From Aptenodytes patagonicus (Eukaryota; Chordata; Aves; Sphenisciformes; Spheniscidae), in assembly GCF_965638725.1 (NCBI RefSeq), contig NC_134950.1, forward strand, positions 135,213,636 to 135,277,635: a stretch of 64,000 nt of DNA, read 5' to 3'. The translations under genes and the position numbers were made by a program. Positions 11,265 to 22,761 of this stretch are shown here, piece by piece. Positions within the stretch are counted from its first letter, which is position 1. Each line of letters begins with the position of its first letter. The notes below the pieces were generated by a model. The model was not told where the DNA came from. It was given only the letters and a program-made list of their open reading frames with translations, and ran no database searches.

Positions 11265-14200
11265 TTCCACACTAGCAACATCTATGAGTTTTGATATTAA
11301 GGCTTATCTGAGAAATCAAGACAAAAACATATCAATTGATTTGGATTTTTACAAGCAAATAGAGCATAAGCTGTCTACATTTATGCTTTCTCTTTGCACA
11401 GAGGCCTTCCCACTGAGCAGTACTGTGATGTCACCCAGCTGAAAAAAAGTGATATGTGTATAAATTATGAACTGTAAGTTTAAACTGTGCGTTAAGCAGA
11501 TTGTGAATTTAGTGAATATAACAGCAAACTGAATATTCATTTCACTCTGGTAAGATTATGCACATATGATATGAAGTGCAGATATGATATGAAATCTGAA
11601 GGGCCATGTTCTGTAAAAAGGGATTAGCTAGTAACAAAGGAGAGCAAACACAGTTGGGAAGGAAATTCAGAGTACGGCATTATACCCCTTCAGTTTAGTA
11701 TCTCTTCACAAGGGTCTCTTAGTGTGCTTTACAGGTTGTCCATATTTATCAACTCGTAATACTCAAAATTATTAGCCTACTAGTTAGAATCCAAATTAAA
11801 CTGAAGTAACTGAAGTAACCATGACATCGTGTATTTCAGTCTATTTTTCGGGTGTGTATATATATATACAGATGTATTTTTGGAGGAAGCTTGGCAAGGA
11901 TTATTTTTCTCACTGCTGCTGTTCAAGAGATATCAGATTGAATGAATTTGGATGCTGCTGGAGTTCTGCAATCCAACATTTTGCCACTTGATGGCAACAG
12001 CAAGACACTTAAATTTGATCAAACTACCGAGATTTTAGATTAAGGTAATTTAAAGTGTAAATGTAAATTCTTCAAAAGCAGAAAAGGAAAAAGTTACACC
12101 TCTCACATTTGCATTGATAACTAGACCATATCAGAAGCCTGAGAATAATTCTGTGACGATTTCTCAGTTATCTTTATAGGGCTGTGAGGTGCATTGTTTG
12201 ACCCCACCACTCTCCCTTTAGCCTCCCTGCACGTGAGGTACCTGCTCCCCATTTTGTGTAAACTCAGACACTCTAGAAAAGCAGGAGAGCTAATTGTAAA
12301 CAGGCCACAGAAGCTACACAAGGAAACCTGCAACCCCGTTCTTTGTAATCCACTGCTTTTTGCAGGCTTCTCTCTTTATTACCTCATTACAGCATGCAGC
12401 AGAAGCAGAAGTGAGTGTGGTTACCTACAGTAGTGTACAAGCCAAAACTCCTTTTTACTGGGACAGCTTATGGCCTTTGACCAGCAATGCACATTAGAGG
12501 CATTGGCTGTGCTGCTTCTGCAGAATTTGATTACAAGCTACAAGGAAGTAGCAAGTTTCCCTGCAAGTTTCTTCCTATAAGTTTCCTAAGCACTAAGTGA
12601 CAAGAACTGGCCCGTGCACTTTTGTAAGATAATGGAGCACTTTTAAGTTATTTTAAAACCAACATCCAAGCAAAGTAGGCACTCTCATGTTGCACAGTCA
12701 AGCTGGGTGGTTCTGTTTTATTACCTAATCCATCCCCAAGAAAACTCCATTGACTGCAGCAGAATGATGCTGGCAAACAATTTGGTCCGCTGTGACTTGC
12801 TAGTCAAGTAAGTGTCCTTTTATGTGACATTGATATTGGTATCCCTGAAACAGCGGAAACACAGGCAAATTGTGGAGTAAAATTAAAAACTGTGCTTCGC
12901 ATGGGGTAGGAGGCCTGCTGTGTTTTCAGTAATTCCTAGGCTGGCCAACCTCAAATGCTTCCTGGTTAAGGATGCTCTGGGACCCATTCACTTCATAGCA
13001 AGAGCGTTCCTCGTGCCGGTTGCTCAACAGAATGGACCATCCATGTACACAGGCTGAGGTAGAGATCACGGCACCTTTCTGGGGATTTGCTTCCTTAAGA
13101 GGAAGCAACCAGGGACTGCTGTGACTCTGTGCCCTTGTGCTAGCTGTATAAGGAGGAAGGAGGTTTTACACAGGAGCAGATCAAACTCTGGCCCCGTACA
13201 TACTGAAAAGTACACGACCTTGGACTCTGAATATTTGATGAACAGCACATTGATATACTTTCTCCATTATTTTGCACTCACATCTTAACCTGAAACATGC
13301 CGGGTCGCTAAAAATATTTTATGGTCTATGCTTTGTCCTAGTTTGAGCGTTTTCTTTTCCTACAAGGTTGTATTTTCTTGGTCTTTGAAAGACTTTTAAA
13401 TTGAAGGAAAGAAAATATCCTTTAAAACAGAAAGTTTTGTTTAAAACACCAAAAAAAAAATCTTCCACGTTCATAGTCCAAGGTGTTTCAGAGCAAATAC
13501 TCTTCCTGCTGTCAGGGACTATTAAGTGGTGACAGCCATATGGAACCTTTTCTGAAAAATACCGAGTGGTGCTCTGCAGGCCTACCTGGGGGCTATTAAC
13601 ACTCAGTTTGTTTACCTTATAGCCTGTGAGGCCTCCTTTGAGCCATTACTGTCTTTTGTGGGAAATGAATTACCAGGCATTTACAATAACTCTTTACACT
13701 TTCATGGGACAACTATGCCTTTGCCTTAAGTATGTTCACTATGTATCCTTGTGCAGTTTTGCACTAGAATGAATCACTGCGTTTGTGCAGATGTGCTTTT
13801 ATAAGTGCATTAGCAGTGGGCCACACACATATGCCCTCCCAGTCAAATGTACTGGAGAAAACTAGTTGCCTCCTCCCATCTAAAGACGTAACGAGTCCTC
13901 AAGTTCACATCAAACAAGACTGCAACATCCTGAAAGGCCTTGAAACACACCCTTCTGCCATTGCCAAGAACCTAGTTACACACACTCTACATCAGGCTAC
14001 AGCATTTGCAGCTGTCCTTCCAAAGACAAGTCACACCAATGAGGTTTTCGGTGGGTTCAGTGACAGCACAGAATGAATGAAAACTGGCTTTTTTCCATGT
14101 GGGTTTTAATCTGCTTTCACTGTTTATCATGCTGCACAGCACTTCTATTCCTCTGGCTGTCCCCCAGCTCCCCAACCCCTGGTGGTTCCCTGACCTGCAG

Positions 14201-17200
14201 CTCCCCGACCAAGCAGGTTTTAAGGTTAGGCAAGATAAGTGATTGCCTCCCTTTGAAATAATAAAGGGCTGCAGAGAAAGCCAATTAAAGCATGTGAAAC
14301 ATTTTATTCTCCAGTCATAATTTCTATCTAGAAAAGAAGCTGAAGGTCATGAGGCCCCCCACACTGCATCACTCTCAAATCAACACCACACCTGAGAGAA
14401 GAAACAGCCCTTCAGAGGCTCCTACCATGTGTCGGAGAGTAGAAAAATGGTGGGAAGTGGGAGCTCCTCATGAAGGTCACACAGGTTCCAATGTGTCTTT
14501 TATTACCGTTACTTAACAAGTGTGTCCCTGCACCCAGTGCTCGCACTACATCAGGAGGGGAGCTGCAGAACTACTGCAGGCGAAGCCAGTGTTTCCATAA
14601 GGATACTCTCTCTCACGTGAAACTTGGTTTATGCCTATTTTATCAAAAAGTGTTTGATGAGTGCCCACAGTGCACTCATTGCTAGGGAAATGGGATGGTG
14701 TCCATCTGGACCACTCCCTGGATTTGTTCTGGGGCTTTCCAAACTGGGAGCATAAGTCCCTCCAGCTTGAGTCTGACTTCTTTTCAAGAGACTGATAGAC
14801 TCCATGTCCTCTGTGGACTGAACACAAAGGGGCAGATAACATAATACTTAGCAACTGTTTCTTGTGTGATACTGGCAGACTCCAGCAAAAGTCTACTAGA
14901 ACTCCAGTGAAAGCATCTCAGTGCCAAATTTGGAAAAGCTGCTATTTCTTTCTTCTTTTCCAGCCAGAGCTCTACCTTTCTATGCTGCCATCCATTCTGG
15001 GTGGCTTCAGGCTTGATTACCCAGTTTGAATTTTAAAAATATAAGGAACACTCTAAATAACTGTCCACCTTTGAAAATGCAAAGCTTTGCTGGCTGTTAC
15101 AACCTGAGCTCACAAAGCTTCTCTAAATCACAGTACAGTCATGAAAATGCTTGTTCATCCTTAATTTTATTGCTGCCTTAAGTTGAGATGTTATAATGAA
15201 AAAGTACTCTACAAAGGTACTGAAGTAGTTCTGCCATGCCAGAGCACAAAGCAGACTGACTGTCCTTATTTTTGCATATTTGTATCAGGAATATGCCCAA
15301 TGAATGCAATGAAGAATGTAACAATTCACACTGTAACACAATGTAACAATTCACATTGTAACAATGGAATGGAAATGGAAATTGAAAATACTTCTTAGTG
15401 TTTATTTTCAATTCACATTGTGTTACAATTGTAATATTGTAACATTGTAAATACAATGTACAATTACAATTGTAATATTTTCCTTCATGTCTACAGGACC
15501 AGTAGACATACAGCACCAGTTCTAACCATAGAAATGGAAAGTCAATTAGAAGTATCTGTGGAATAAAGTTTTAAAGATTGCTGTCCTGTAAGTATGGATA
15601 TTTCTGTAAAAGCTTTCTGTTTTCAAGACAGACACAAAGTTTGAATCAGAGTCCCAGGTCATTATAAATGTAACAATATACAAATGGTTGTCAGAATCCA
15701 ACACTTTGATTAAGTCCTGTTATCTTTGTAGCATCACACATTAACAGTAGATCTTTTGTTCAGCTCAGTTGAGGCATGAGTTATGCTGTAACTTGTGAGA
15801 TATCACACCTCGTGTTGACTGCACTGAGTCCCATGGCATCACAGCACAGATTTCACAATGAAATGCATGACTTGTGCATGTTGTATCAGAATGTGTGAAC
15901 AAAATTGATCTGGCACTTGGAGATTATCTTCAAAACACCCATGCCAGTATGGAAAGAAATAAGCACAGGATTGTATTTAGATTCTTTGAGCAAGGGGGCA
16001 TATTTCCTCTTTGTAACTGTGCAACACCTATTTTTACGGAGACTAATTCAATGATGGACTGGCCAAGTTGCAGCTCTTGAGTCACAAGTGACTTGAACAG
16101 AGCTTGGGTGCAGCTCCCATGCTACGGCTGTGTCATTAACCAAGCTACTGAGTAATCCCCAGCTGTGGGAGGAGGAGAGTTCCCACAGGAACTGCTAAGG
16201 CTGAAATGATGGAGTCCCCACGGGGCCCATTAACATCCCACATGGCTCTGTCCTCAAACTGAGCAAGGGGAGGAGCCATGAGAAGTTATCACCATCTCCT
16301 CCTTGGGAATGAACCTGGGACATCCCTCTCGTCACTGAGAAAAACAAGGGGACAATATGAAGATTTTGGTATATGGGTTGTAGAATCAAGAAACTTTGTG
16401 TGATCACTGTACAAATAATAAAGCTTAAAAAAAGACTACCAGCAGTCAATCTCTCCTACCCATATATGGTAAAGACCCTTTGAAGCAAGACCTGCTAATT
16501 AAGCCTTCCTCATGAAATACATGAGATTTTGGAACTCCAGATGAACCACTTAGATTAGTCCAGTAATATTGTCTTTCAGGCTTTTTTTTTTTTCATTATA
16601 CCACAAAGAACCATTAAGCAAATTAATTAAATTTTTAATCTTAGACATTTTTCTGACTTGGTACAATTGCCACGAGACTCTTAGCTAGCCTCAGTGATTA
16701 AATTCTTGCCCTTTAAAGTTAGTGTTTTCTTTTGACTGCTTTTTTAAAACTTACTTGAAGCATAAAATAAGTCTCCATGGTAAAACATAAATAATTTATC
16801 AGCATGGAATGAATAAGTATTTTCTCTGCAAGTAGAAACAGGACATGTTTTCTGTTTTGCATTACTGATAAAAGGATTTATTTTTACTAATAGCACATAC
16901 CATTGTTAGTTAATAAAGTCCTTACTACACAAAAGCGTAAGAGGATAGATTTTTCCCTTGCTCCTTTTAAAAAGACATTCTGCACACCACTTGTTCCCGG
17001 TGCCTTTTCAGTCTTTGGCACCTGGCAACACAAAACATTCCTCATGGAATGAGTAGTATCAGGAAGAATATTGTCTGCATTGCTTACACATTGATTTGTC
17101 CCTAATGTGTACTGATTGCACTGATTCAGATAAAATGTGGGATGTGCAAATGAACATGGGTCACTTCAGGTAACTTATTATTTTTCTTCCCTAATATAGG

Positions 17201-17356
17201 CTTTGTAAATCACCAGACAGTTTGGCTAAGTGAATACATTTCACCTATATTATATCTTATCTTTCCTTTATGAAATAAAAAGGCAAGTTGTTCCTCTTAC
17301 AGCCATAATTGCACAGTGCAGGTTCCTTGGCAATAAGTAGCAGCAACACTACTAGA
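11265..17356. other. Intronic DNA, one inverted-repeat cluster
   Basis: No exon, RNA gene or transposon that I can name. A short TATATATATA run lies near 11857. The inverted-repeat cluster at 15310-15480 is listed on its own. Small open frames are unsupported. Confidence 0.55.
15310..15480. repeat. Imperfect inverted-repeat cluster
   Basis: The block is made of repeated and inverted versions of TGTAACA and CAATTCACATTGT. ATTGAAAATA is followed 12 bases later by its reverse complement TATTTTCAAT, and the dyad continues outwards with TGTAACACAATGT on the left against ACATTGTGTTACA on the right. The arms are interrupted by about 10 extra bases. It could fold as a hairpin of roughly 150 bases. 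It may be a remnant of a small palindromic element or local expansion; I do not recognise a family. Confidence 0.6.
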
Positions 17357-17951
17357 TGTTGTGGTTTAACCCCAGCCAGCAACTAAGCCCCACACAGCCA
17401 CTCGCTCACTCCCCCCTGTTGGGATGGGGGAGAGAATCGGAAGAGTAAAAGTGAGAAAACTTATGGGTTGAGATAAAGATGGTTTAATAGGTAAAGCAAA
17501 AGCCATGCACATGAGCAAAGCAAAACAAGGAATTCATTCACTCCTTCCCATCAGCAGGCAGGTGTTCAGCCATCTCCAGGACAGCAGGGCTCCATCATAC
17601 ATAACGGTTACTTGGGAAGACAAACGCCATCACTACGAACATCCTGCCCTTCCTCCTTCTTCCCCCAGCTTTATATGCTGAGCATGACGTCATATGGTGT
17701 GGAATATCCCTTTGGTCAGTTGGGGTCAGCTGTCCCAGCTGTGTCCCCTCCCAACTTCTTGTGCACCCCCAGCCTCCTCGCTGGTGGGGTGGGGTGAGAA
17801 GCAGAAAAGGCCTTGACCCTGTGTAAGCACTGCTCAGCAGTGACTAAAACATCCCTGTGTTATCAACACTGTTTCCAGCACAAATCCAAAACACAGCCCC
17901 ACACTAGCTACAATGAAGAAAATTAACTCTATCCTAGCCAAAACCAGCACA
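17357..17951 (-). mobile_element. Solo LTR, ERVL-like, related to provirus LTRs
   Basis: Starts TGTTGTGGTTTAACCCC and ends ACCAGCACA on the + strand, matching both ends of the LTRs of the 44-51 kb provirus. Shared internal blocks include CCACTCGCTCACTCCCCC, GTTGAGATAAAGATGGTTTA, GGAATATCCCTTTGGTCAGT and AAAATTAACTCTATCC. No internal viral sequence is attached, so this is a solo LTR left by recombination. Orientation is taken from the provirus, whose genes read on the minus strand. Flanks (ctaga before, taggc after) do not give a clean 5-bp target duplication, which suggests an older copy. Confidence 0.85.
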
Positions 17952-18946
17952 TAGGCAAAAAACTCTCTCTCGAATGAAGCATGCAGTGATAGGTTTAACA
18001 GGTTAGCAGTGTTTGCCTAGCACACCCACTCTCCTAACAAATACTAATCTTGCTGACTTGCCTATGGGCTAACTGGGTTTTCTCAGTTGTGTTGTTCATG
18101 GCCTCTTTACCTAATGTGAATTAAAGTGTTTGGGAGCATCTACCAAGCACAGCTAAGGGATCTAAAGTATGTATAAAGCAGATTTATGAAAGAGAAGCCT
18201 CAGAAAAGCCCAGCTTGGTAAGACATCTCATTATGCCATGATGCAAAGCCTCAGGAATGAAATTAATTTGGCTCCGGTATAAGGTTGTGACTTTGCTTTA
18301 TACAGCAATTGGAGAAAGGCATTTGCTCTCGGTAAGCTGCTGTATACAGCTGTGGTAAAGTTTAGAAGAATCCCAAAAGGGTGACAGTCTCTCTTACTGG
18401 AATAAACCGCTGCTTCCATTTTCCTCAGAATATTTCAGGATTTCCCTGATTTTAATAAGTTTTTAAATTATTCTATCATGAAAAACTGAAAGCTGAAGAA
18501 AATAGGCACAGGAACGTGGGCACTCCATGAAATCCCAGTTCTCAGTACCCCATAAAACTCTCCAGTTTAGCTTTGTCTTCCTTCCTCCCAGAAATAAACA
18601 TCTTCTTAGAGGCAAATTTTGATTTCACAAGCACAAACTCAGTTACTATTAATTGGAGCTGTGCAAGAATCAGAAGTCCACATTTTCCTTCCCTTAAGCC
18701 ACATAAAAGTAAATGTGAATTGCTATGACTGATTATGTACAAAAGCTGCAAAGGAATCATCATTGTGAATTTTTTGCAGGGTGCAAGCAAGAGGGGATTA
18801 AAGAACTAAGATACCGCCTTTCTGATTCTCACATCTCTCCCAGTTCTTGCAAAGTGTTATATCTAATGCTAAAACTCTGTGAAATGCAAAATAAGGAAAT
18901 CTTGTTTCTTTCTGTCCTTCCTCCTGCCAACTCAAACCAACCCAAG
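17952..18946. other. Intronic DNA before SPMIP4-like exon
   Basis: Contains the 188-bp donor copy at 18106-18293. Between 18780 and 18946 there is an acceptor-like ttttttgcag and a frame with QNKE and LPPANSN that weakly resembles the recalled upstream part of the human SPMIP4 exon, but in a different frame from the clear match that follows. I therefore leave the exon start at 18947 as uncertain. Confidence 0.5.
18106..18293 (+). repeat. 188-bp direct repeat, copy A (probable source)
   Basis: Runs from TTTACCTAATGTGAATT to GGTTGTGACTT and recurs at 19813-20000 at the same length with only two substitutions, both transitions (T/C and A/G). Copy A sits in ordinary flanking sequence on both sides, whereas copy B abuts a CR1 5' end. 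Copy A is therefore the likely source. Confidence 0.95.
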
Positions 18947-19128
18947 ACCACTATGCCTGCCATTTCACACCTCTCATCTCTACCAGACACACATCTTTAG
19001 GTACGTCATGTTCCCAAACTTCAGATCACCTGAGGATCGAGACGCTGAGATCAATGCAAGCAGTCATCAGCCTTTCCATCCCAATATCCCTACCAAGGCT
19101 TTTGATGTGGTTCTGAGGAAGACCAGAG
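18947..19128 (+). CDS. SPMIP4: SPMIP4 (C7orf31)-like exon
   Basis: The frame contains YQTHIFRYVMFPNFRSPED, QPFHPNIPTKAFD and ends LRKTRG at a donor (gaccagag then gtaagacc at 19129). These match, from memory, the human segments Y.THI.R..MFP.F.SPED, QPF.P..PTKA.D and .LKTRG. The exon leaves a 1-base phase (G), which joins exactly with GT at 22678 to make the expected Gly before NPYRHE. The 5' boundary is uncertain: the polypyrimidine stretch and AG at 18945-18946 are plausible, but the human exon is longer and possible remains upstream are out of frame. In isolation the 3' two-thirds are undamaged. Confidence 0.7.
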
Positions 19129-19812
19129 GTAAGACCACACTCTTTTGGTTTACCATTTATTCTTGAAACTTACTTAGAAACACTACTGAAGTCATGACTC
19201 TTTTCTACTGAAGCTTAACACAGCCAGAATCTGAATATAATAATATTTCATTGATCATTGGTCAATTTAAGAAACACTAATCATGTGTGGAGGTGGGCTT
19301 ACAAAGCCTTTTTTTGCACAACAGGAGGATCATCGAAGGCCAAGACCTATTTCCAGCAAATCTTAGCAGGTTCAGAATTACTAGCTAAGGGGGCAGCTAC
19401 CACTAGCACTTAGAAAATACTTTAACTTCATTTTTTGTTCCCTCCATATGGTTTGACTTCCTCTAAGATCAGGACACTCCAGTTCTCAGTGACTGAAGGA
19501 GAAATCTCTGGTTAAGTACAGATAACCCAGACCACACTCAGGTGACTTTTACCACTGGAAGGTTGTATTTAAAACCTTTGTGCCTTTTCCACATCTTACC
19601 TTTACAAAACTCAGAGTAGCTATTATGTAGTTAATGCTGACAGCATCATTGTGAGGTAAATAGGGAAATTGAGGCAGAAAGACTGGAGAGAAGAAGCAGT
19701 GATAGAACCAGGGTTGGAAATTAAGCTCTTCCAAGCATGCACTGCAGTTTCATTTTTATAAGACATGTAGTAGCACTCAGTTATTCCTCTGATGGTGACA
19801 TTATGAATATAA
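19129..19812. other. Intronic DNA, nothing recognised
   Basis: Short intronic block between the exon and the 188-bp copy B. No repeat or coding similarity seen. Confidence 0.55.
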
Positions 19813-20000
19813 TTTACCTAATGTGAATTAAAGTGTTTGGGAGCATCTACCAAGCACAGCTAAGGGATCTAAAGTACGTATAAAGCAGATTTATGAGAGA
19901 GAAGCCTCAGAAAAGCCCAGCTTGGTAAGACATCTCATTATGCCATGATGCAAAGCCTCAGGAATGAAATTAATTTGGCTCCGGTATAAGGTTGTGACTT
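19813..20000 (+). repeat. 188-bp direct repeat, copy B at CR1 5' junction
   Basis: Same 188 bases as 18106-18293 with two transitions. It ends GTTGTGACTT and the CR1 begins at the next base with GGCCTGTTCAGGACG. In the older CR1 at 9099 the homologous stretch reads GACTTTGGCCTCTTCAGG, so the shared GACTT at the junction is a microhomology between the patch and the CR1 sequence. Confidence 0.92.
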
Positions 20001-22148
20001 GGCCTGTTCAGGACGCTGGTTGAGAGAGTCCCATGGGAGACGGTCCTGAAGGGCAAAGGGGTCCAGGAAGGCTGGACGATCTTCAAGAAGGAAGTCTTAA
20101 AGGCGCAGGAGCAGGCTGTCCCCATACACCGTAAGAAGAACGGGCGGGGAAGACGACCGGCCTGGCTGAACAGGGAGCTTTTGCTGGGACTCAGGAAAAA
20201 AAGGAGAGTTTACCACTTGTGGAAGAAGGGGCAGGCGACTCAAGAAGAGTACAGGGATCTCGTTAGGTCGTGCAGAGAAGAAATGAGAAAGGCAAAAGCC
20301 CAGCTAGAACGCAATCTGGCCGCTGTCGTTAAAGACAACAAAAAAAGTTTTTACAAATATATTAATGACAAGAAGAGAGCCAAGGAGAATCTCCATCCTT
20401 TATTGGATGCGGGGGGGAACATTGTCACCGAGGGTGAGGAAAAGGCTGAGGTACTCAATGCCTTCTTTGCCTCAGTCTTTAACAGGCAGACCACTTATCC
20501 TCAGGGTACTCAGCCCCCTGAGCTGGAAGACAGGGACGGCGAGCAGGATGAACCCCCCATAATCCAAGAGGAAGCAGTCAATGACCTGCTACGCCACCTG
20601 GATGCTCACAAGTCTATGGGGCTGGATGGGATCCACCCGAGAGTGCTGAGGGAGCTGGCGGAGGAGCTTGCCAAGCTGCTCTCCATCATTTATCAGCAGT
20701 CCTGGTTAACGGGGGAGGTCCCGGACGACTGGAGGCTTGCCAATGTGACGCCCATCTACAAGAAGGGCCAGAAGGAGGATCCGGGGAACTACAGGCCTGT
20801 CAGCCTGACCTCGGTGCCGGGGAAGATTATGGAGCGGTTCATCTTGAGGGCGCTCACAAGGCATGAGCGGGACAACCAGGGGATCAGGCCCAGCCAGAAC
20901 AGATTCATGAGAGGCAGGTCCTGCTTGACCAACCTGATCTCCTTCTATGACCAGGTGACCCGCCTAGTGGATGAGGGAAAGGCTGTGGATGTGGTCTACC
21001 TGGACTTCAGCAAGGCCTTTGACACCGTCTCCCACAGCATTCTCCTCGAGAAGCTGGCGGCTCATGGCTTAGACAGGTGGACTCTGCGCTGGGTCAAAAA
21101 CTGGCTGGACGGCCGGGCCCAGAGAGTTGTGGTGAATGGAGTTCAATCCAGTTGGCGGCCAGTCACGAGCGGTGTTCCCCAGGGCTCAGTTTTGGGGATG
21201 GTCTTGTTCAATATCTTTATCAATGATCTGGATGAGGGGATCGAGTGCACCCTCAGTAAGTTTGCAGACGACACCAAGTTGGGCGGGAGTGCTGATCTGC
21301 TCGAGGGTAGGAAGGCTCTGCAGAGGGACCTGGACAGGCTGGATCGATGGGCCGAGGCCAACTGTATGAGGTTCAACAAGGCCAAGTGCCGGGTCCTGCA
21401 CTTCGGCCACAACAACCCCATGCAGCGCTACAGGCTTGGGGAAGAGTGGCTGGAAAGCTGCCTGTTGGAAAACAACCTGGGGGTGTTGGTCGACAGCCGG
21501 CTGAACATGAGCCGGCAGTGTGCCCAGGCGGCCAAGAAGGCCAATGGCATCCTGGGTTGCATCAGAAATAGTGTGGCCAGCAGGAGTAGGGAAGTGATCG
21601 TGCCCCTGTACTCGGCACTGGTGAGGCCGCACCTCGAATCCTGTGTTCAGTTTTGGGCCCCTCACTACAAGAAGGACGTTGAGGTGCTGGAGCGTGTCCA
21701 GAGAAGGGCAACGAGGCTGGTGAGGGGTCTGGAGAAGAAGTCTTATGAGGAGCGTCTGAGGGAACTGGGGTTGTTTAGCCTGGAGAAAAGGAGGCTGAGG
21801 GGAGACCTCATCGCCCTCTACAACTACCTGAAAGGAGGTTGTAGCGAGGTGGCTGTCAGTCTCTTCTCCCAAGTAACTAGCAATAGGACGAGAGGAAATG
21901 GCCTCAAGTTGCGCCAGGGGAGGTTTAGATTGGATGTAAGGAAAAATTTCTTTACTGAAAGAGTGGTGAAACATTGGAAGAGGCTGCCCAGGGAAGTGGT
22001 GGAGTCCCCATCCCTGGAGGTATTTAAAAGACGAGTAGATGAGGCACTTAGGGACATGGTTTAGTGGGCATGGTGGTGTTGGGTTGACGGTTGGACTCGA
22101 TGATCTTAGAAGTCTTTTCCAACCTTAATGATTCTATGATTCTATGAT
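20001..22148 (+). mobile_element. CR1 LINE, young 5'-truncated copy
   Basis: Starts inside the endonuclease-to-RT linker ([12 protein letters not shown]) and ends with ATTCTATGATTCTATGAT at 22131-22148. The coding frame is open from about 20001 to the stop at 22064. It is nearly identical at protein level to the copies at 51.2-53.1 and 56.7-58.3 kb, so all three come from a recently active subfamily. The insertion lies in an intron of the SPMIP4-like gene. Confidence 0.95.
20181..22064 (+). CDS. CR1 ORF2 reverse transcriptase, truncated, open
   Basis: Open for 627 codons from 20181 (and in frame back to the truncation at about 20001). It covers the RT palm and the C-terminal tail; the endonuclease is lost. 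Motifs in order: [40 protein letters not shown], motif [18 protein letters not shown], motif [10 protein letters not shown], catalytic FADD at 21261-21272, then [20 protein letters not shown] and the end EALRDMV. Changes such as AKLLSI where the 56.7-kb copy has AKPLSI, and SQNRF where it has SQHGF, are probably private or subfamily mutations. No promoter survives, so expression would need read-through. It is transposon coding sequence, not a host gene. Confidence 0.9.
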   Translation: MLGLRKKRRVYHLWKKGQATQEEYRDLVRSCREEMRKAKAQLERNLAAVVKDNKKSFYKYINDKKRAKENLHPLLDAGGNIVTEGEEKAEVLNAFFASVFNRQTTYPQGTQPPELEDRDGEQDEPPIIQEEAVNDLLRHLDAHKSMGLDGIHPRVLRELAEELAKLLSIIYQQSWLTGEVPDDWRLANVTPIYKKGQKEDPGNYRPVSLTSVPGKIMERFILRALTRHERDNQGIRPSQNRFMRGRSCLTNLISFYDQVTRLVDEGKAVDVVYLDFSKAFDTVSHSILLEKLAAHGLDRWTLRWVKNWLDGRAQRVVVNGVQSSWRPVTSGVPQGSVLGMVLFNIFINDLDEGIECTLSKFADDTKLGGSADLLEGRKALQRDLDRLDRWAEANCMRFNKAKCRVLHFGHNNPMQRYRLGEEWLESCLLENNLGVLVDSRLNMSRQCAQAAKKANGILGCIRNSVASRSREVIVPLYSALVRPHLESCVQFWAPHYKKDVEVLERVQRRATRLVRGLEKKSYEERLRELGLFSLEKRRLRGDLIALYNYLKGGCSEVAVSLFSQVTSNRTRGNGLKLRQGRFRLDVRKNFFTERVVKHWKRLPREVVESPSLEVFKRRVDEALRDMV

Positions 22149-22677
22149 AGAGCCAGCTTCACAATTCATCAAGCTTTATTTTTTGTTGTTGCCGTTTTTA
22201 AAAATCATGCACAGAAAATGCAGTAAGAATCTTCCCTGCTGGTGTGTAAATCAATTCAGAGCTCCTGCAATTGGCCATGGGCAGATGGCCTTCTGCAGAG
22301 GCAGCTTTATCTGGTGTAAGATCCAGCCCTCAGCTGCTTGTCACCACCTCTCTGCCTGAGACAACTAGCCTTGCAGACCTGGTGGTGCAGATAATCACAT
22401 TGAGTGCTTCCAAAAAGGCAGTTGGGTTAACTTATGCTGATTAAACGGGTCATCTGATCTAATCCTGCTGATTTTCTACCAAAAGAGTGAAGATGAGTTC
22501 TGTCTGCAGATCCTCTCCCAAGGTAGAAGAGACATTAGCAGTAGCTCACAGAAAGAACCTCTTCCACCAGCACAGCTGTCTTTATAGTGAGCATATGTCT
22601 ACAGCTTAAAATGCAGATCCATCTGTCATTCTGATCAATGGTGTTCCATTAGAACATGTTAAATATTTCCCCTATAG
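22149..22677. other. Intronic DNA
   Basis: Unremarkable sequence ending in the acceptor ttcccctatag of the next exon. No element recognised. Confidence 0.55.
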
Positions 22678-22761
22678 GTAATCCATATAGGCATGAAGTT
22701 GCCAGTGCTCCAACTCCTGGAAGAAGGCTGTGCACTGTCGGGGCAGCACACATACTTCCAC
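22678..22761 (+). pseudogene. SPMIP4: SPMIP4-like exon with internal frame change
   Basis: The acceptor cccctatag and the donor CAC/gtacgt are good. The first two bases GT complete the Gly codon left by the exon at 18947-19128, and the frame then reads NPYRHE, matching the recalled human NPYRYE. At the other end the conserved-looking tail ALSGQHTYFH (human recall AL...GQ..YYD) is in another frame, the one that ends in phase 0 and fits the next exon, which starts on a codon at 23891. The two halves therefore need a 1-base insertion or 2-base deletion between about 22695 and 22725. A weak GT at 22737 would restore the phase without the tail. The simplest reading is a frameshift lesion. Confidence 0.62.

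Noticed and set aside
21186..21974. 262-codon antisense frame recurring in all three young CR1 copies (also 51392-52180 and 57311-58099)
   Set aside because: It mirrors the conserved RT frame, and its recurrence follows from the copies being nearly identical.
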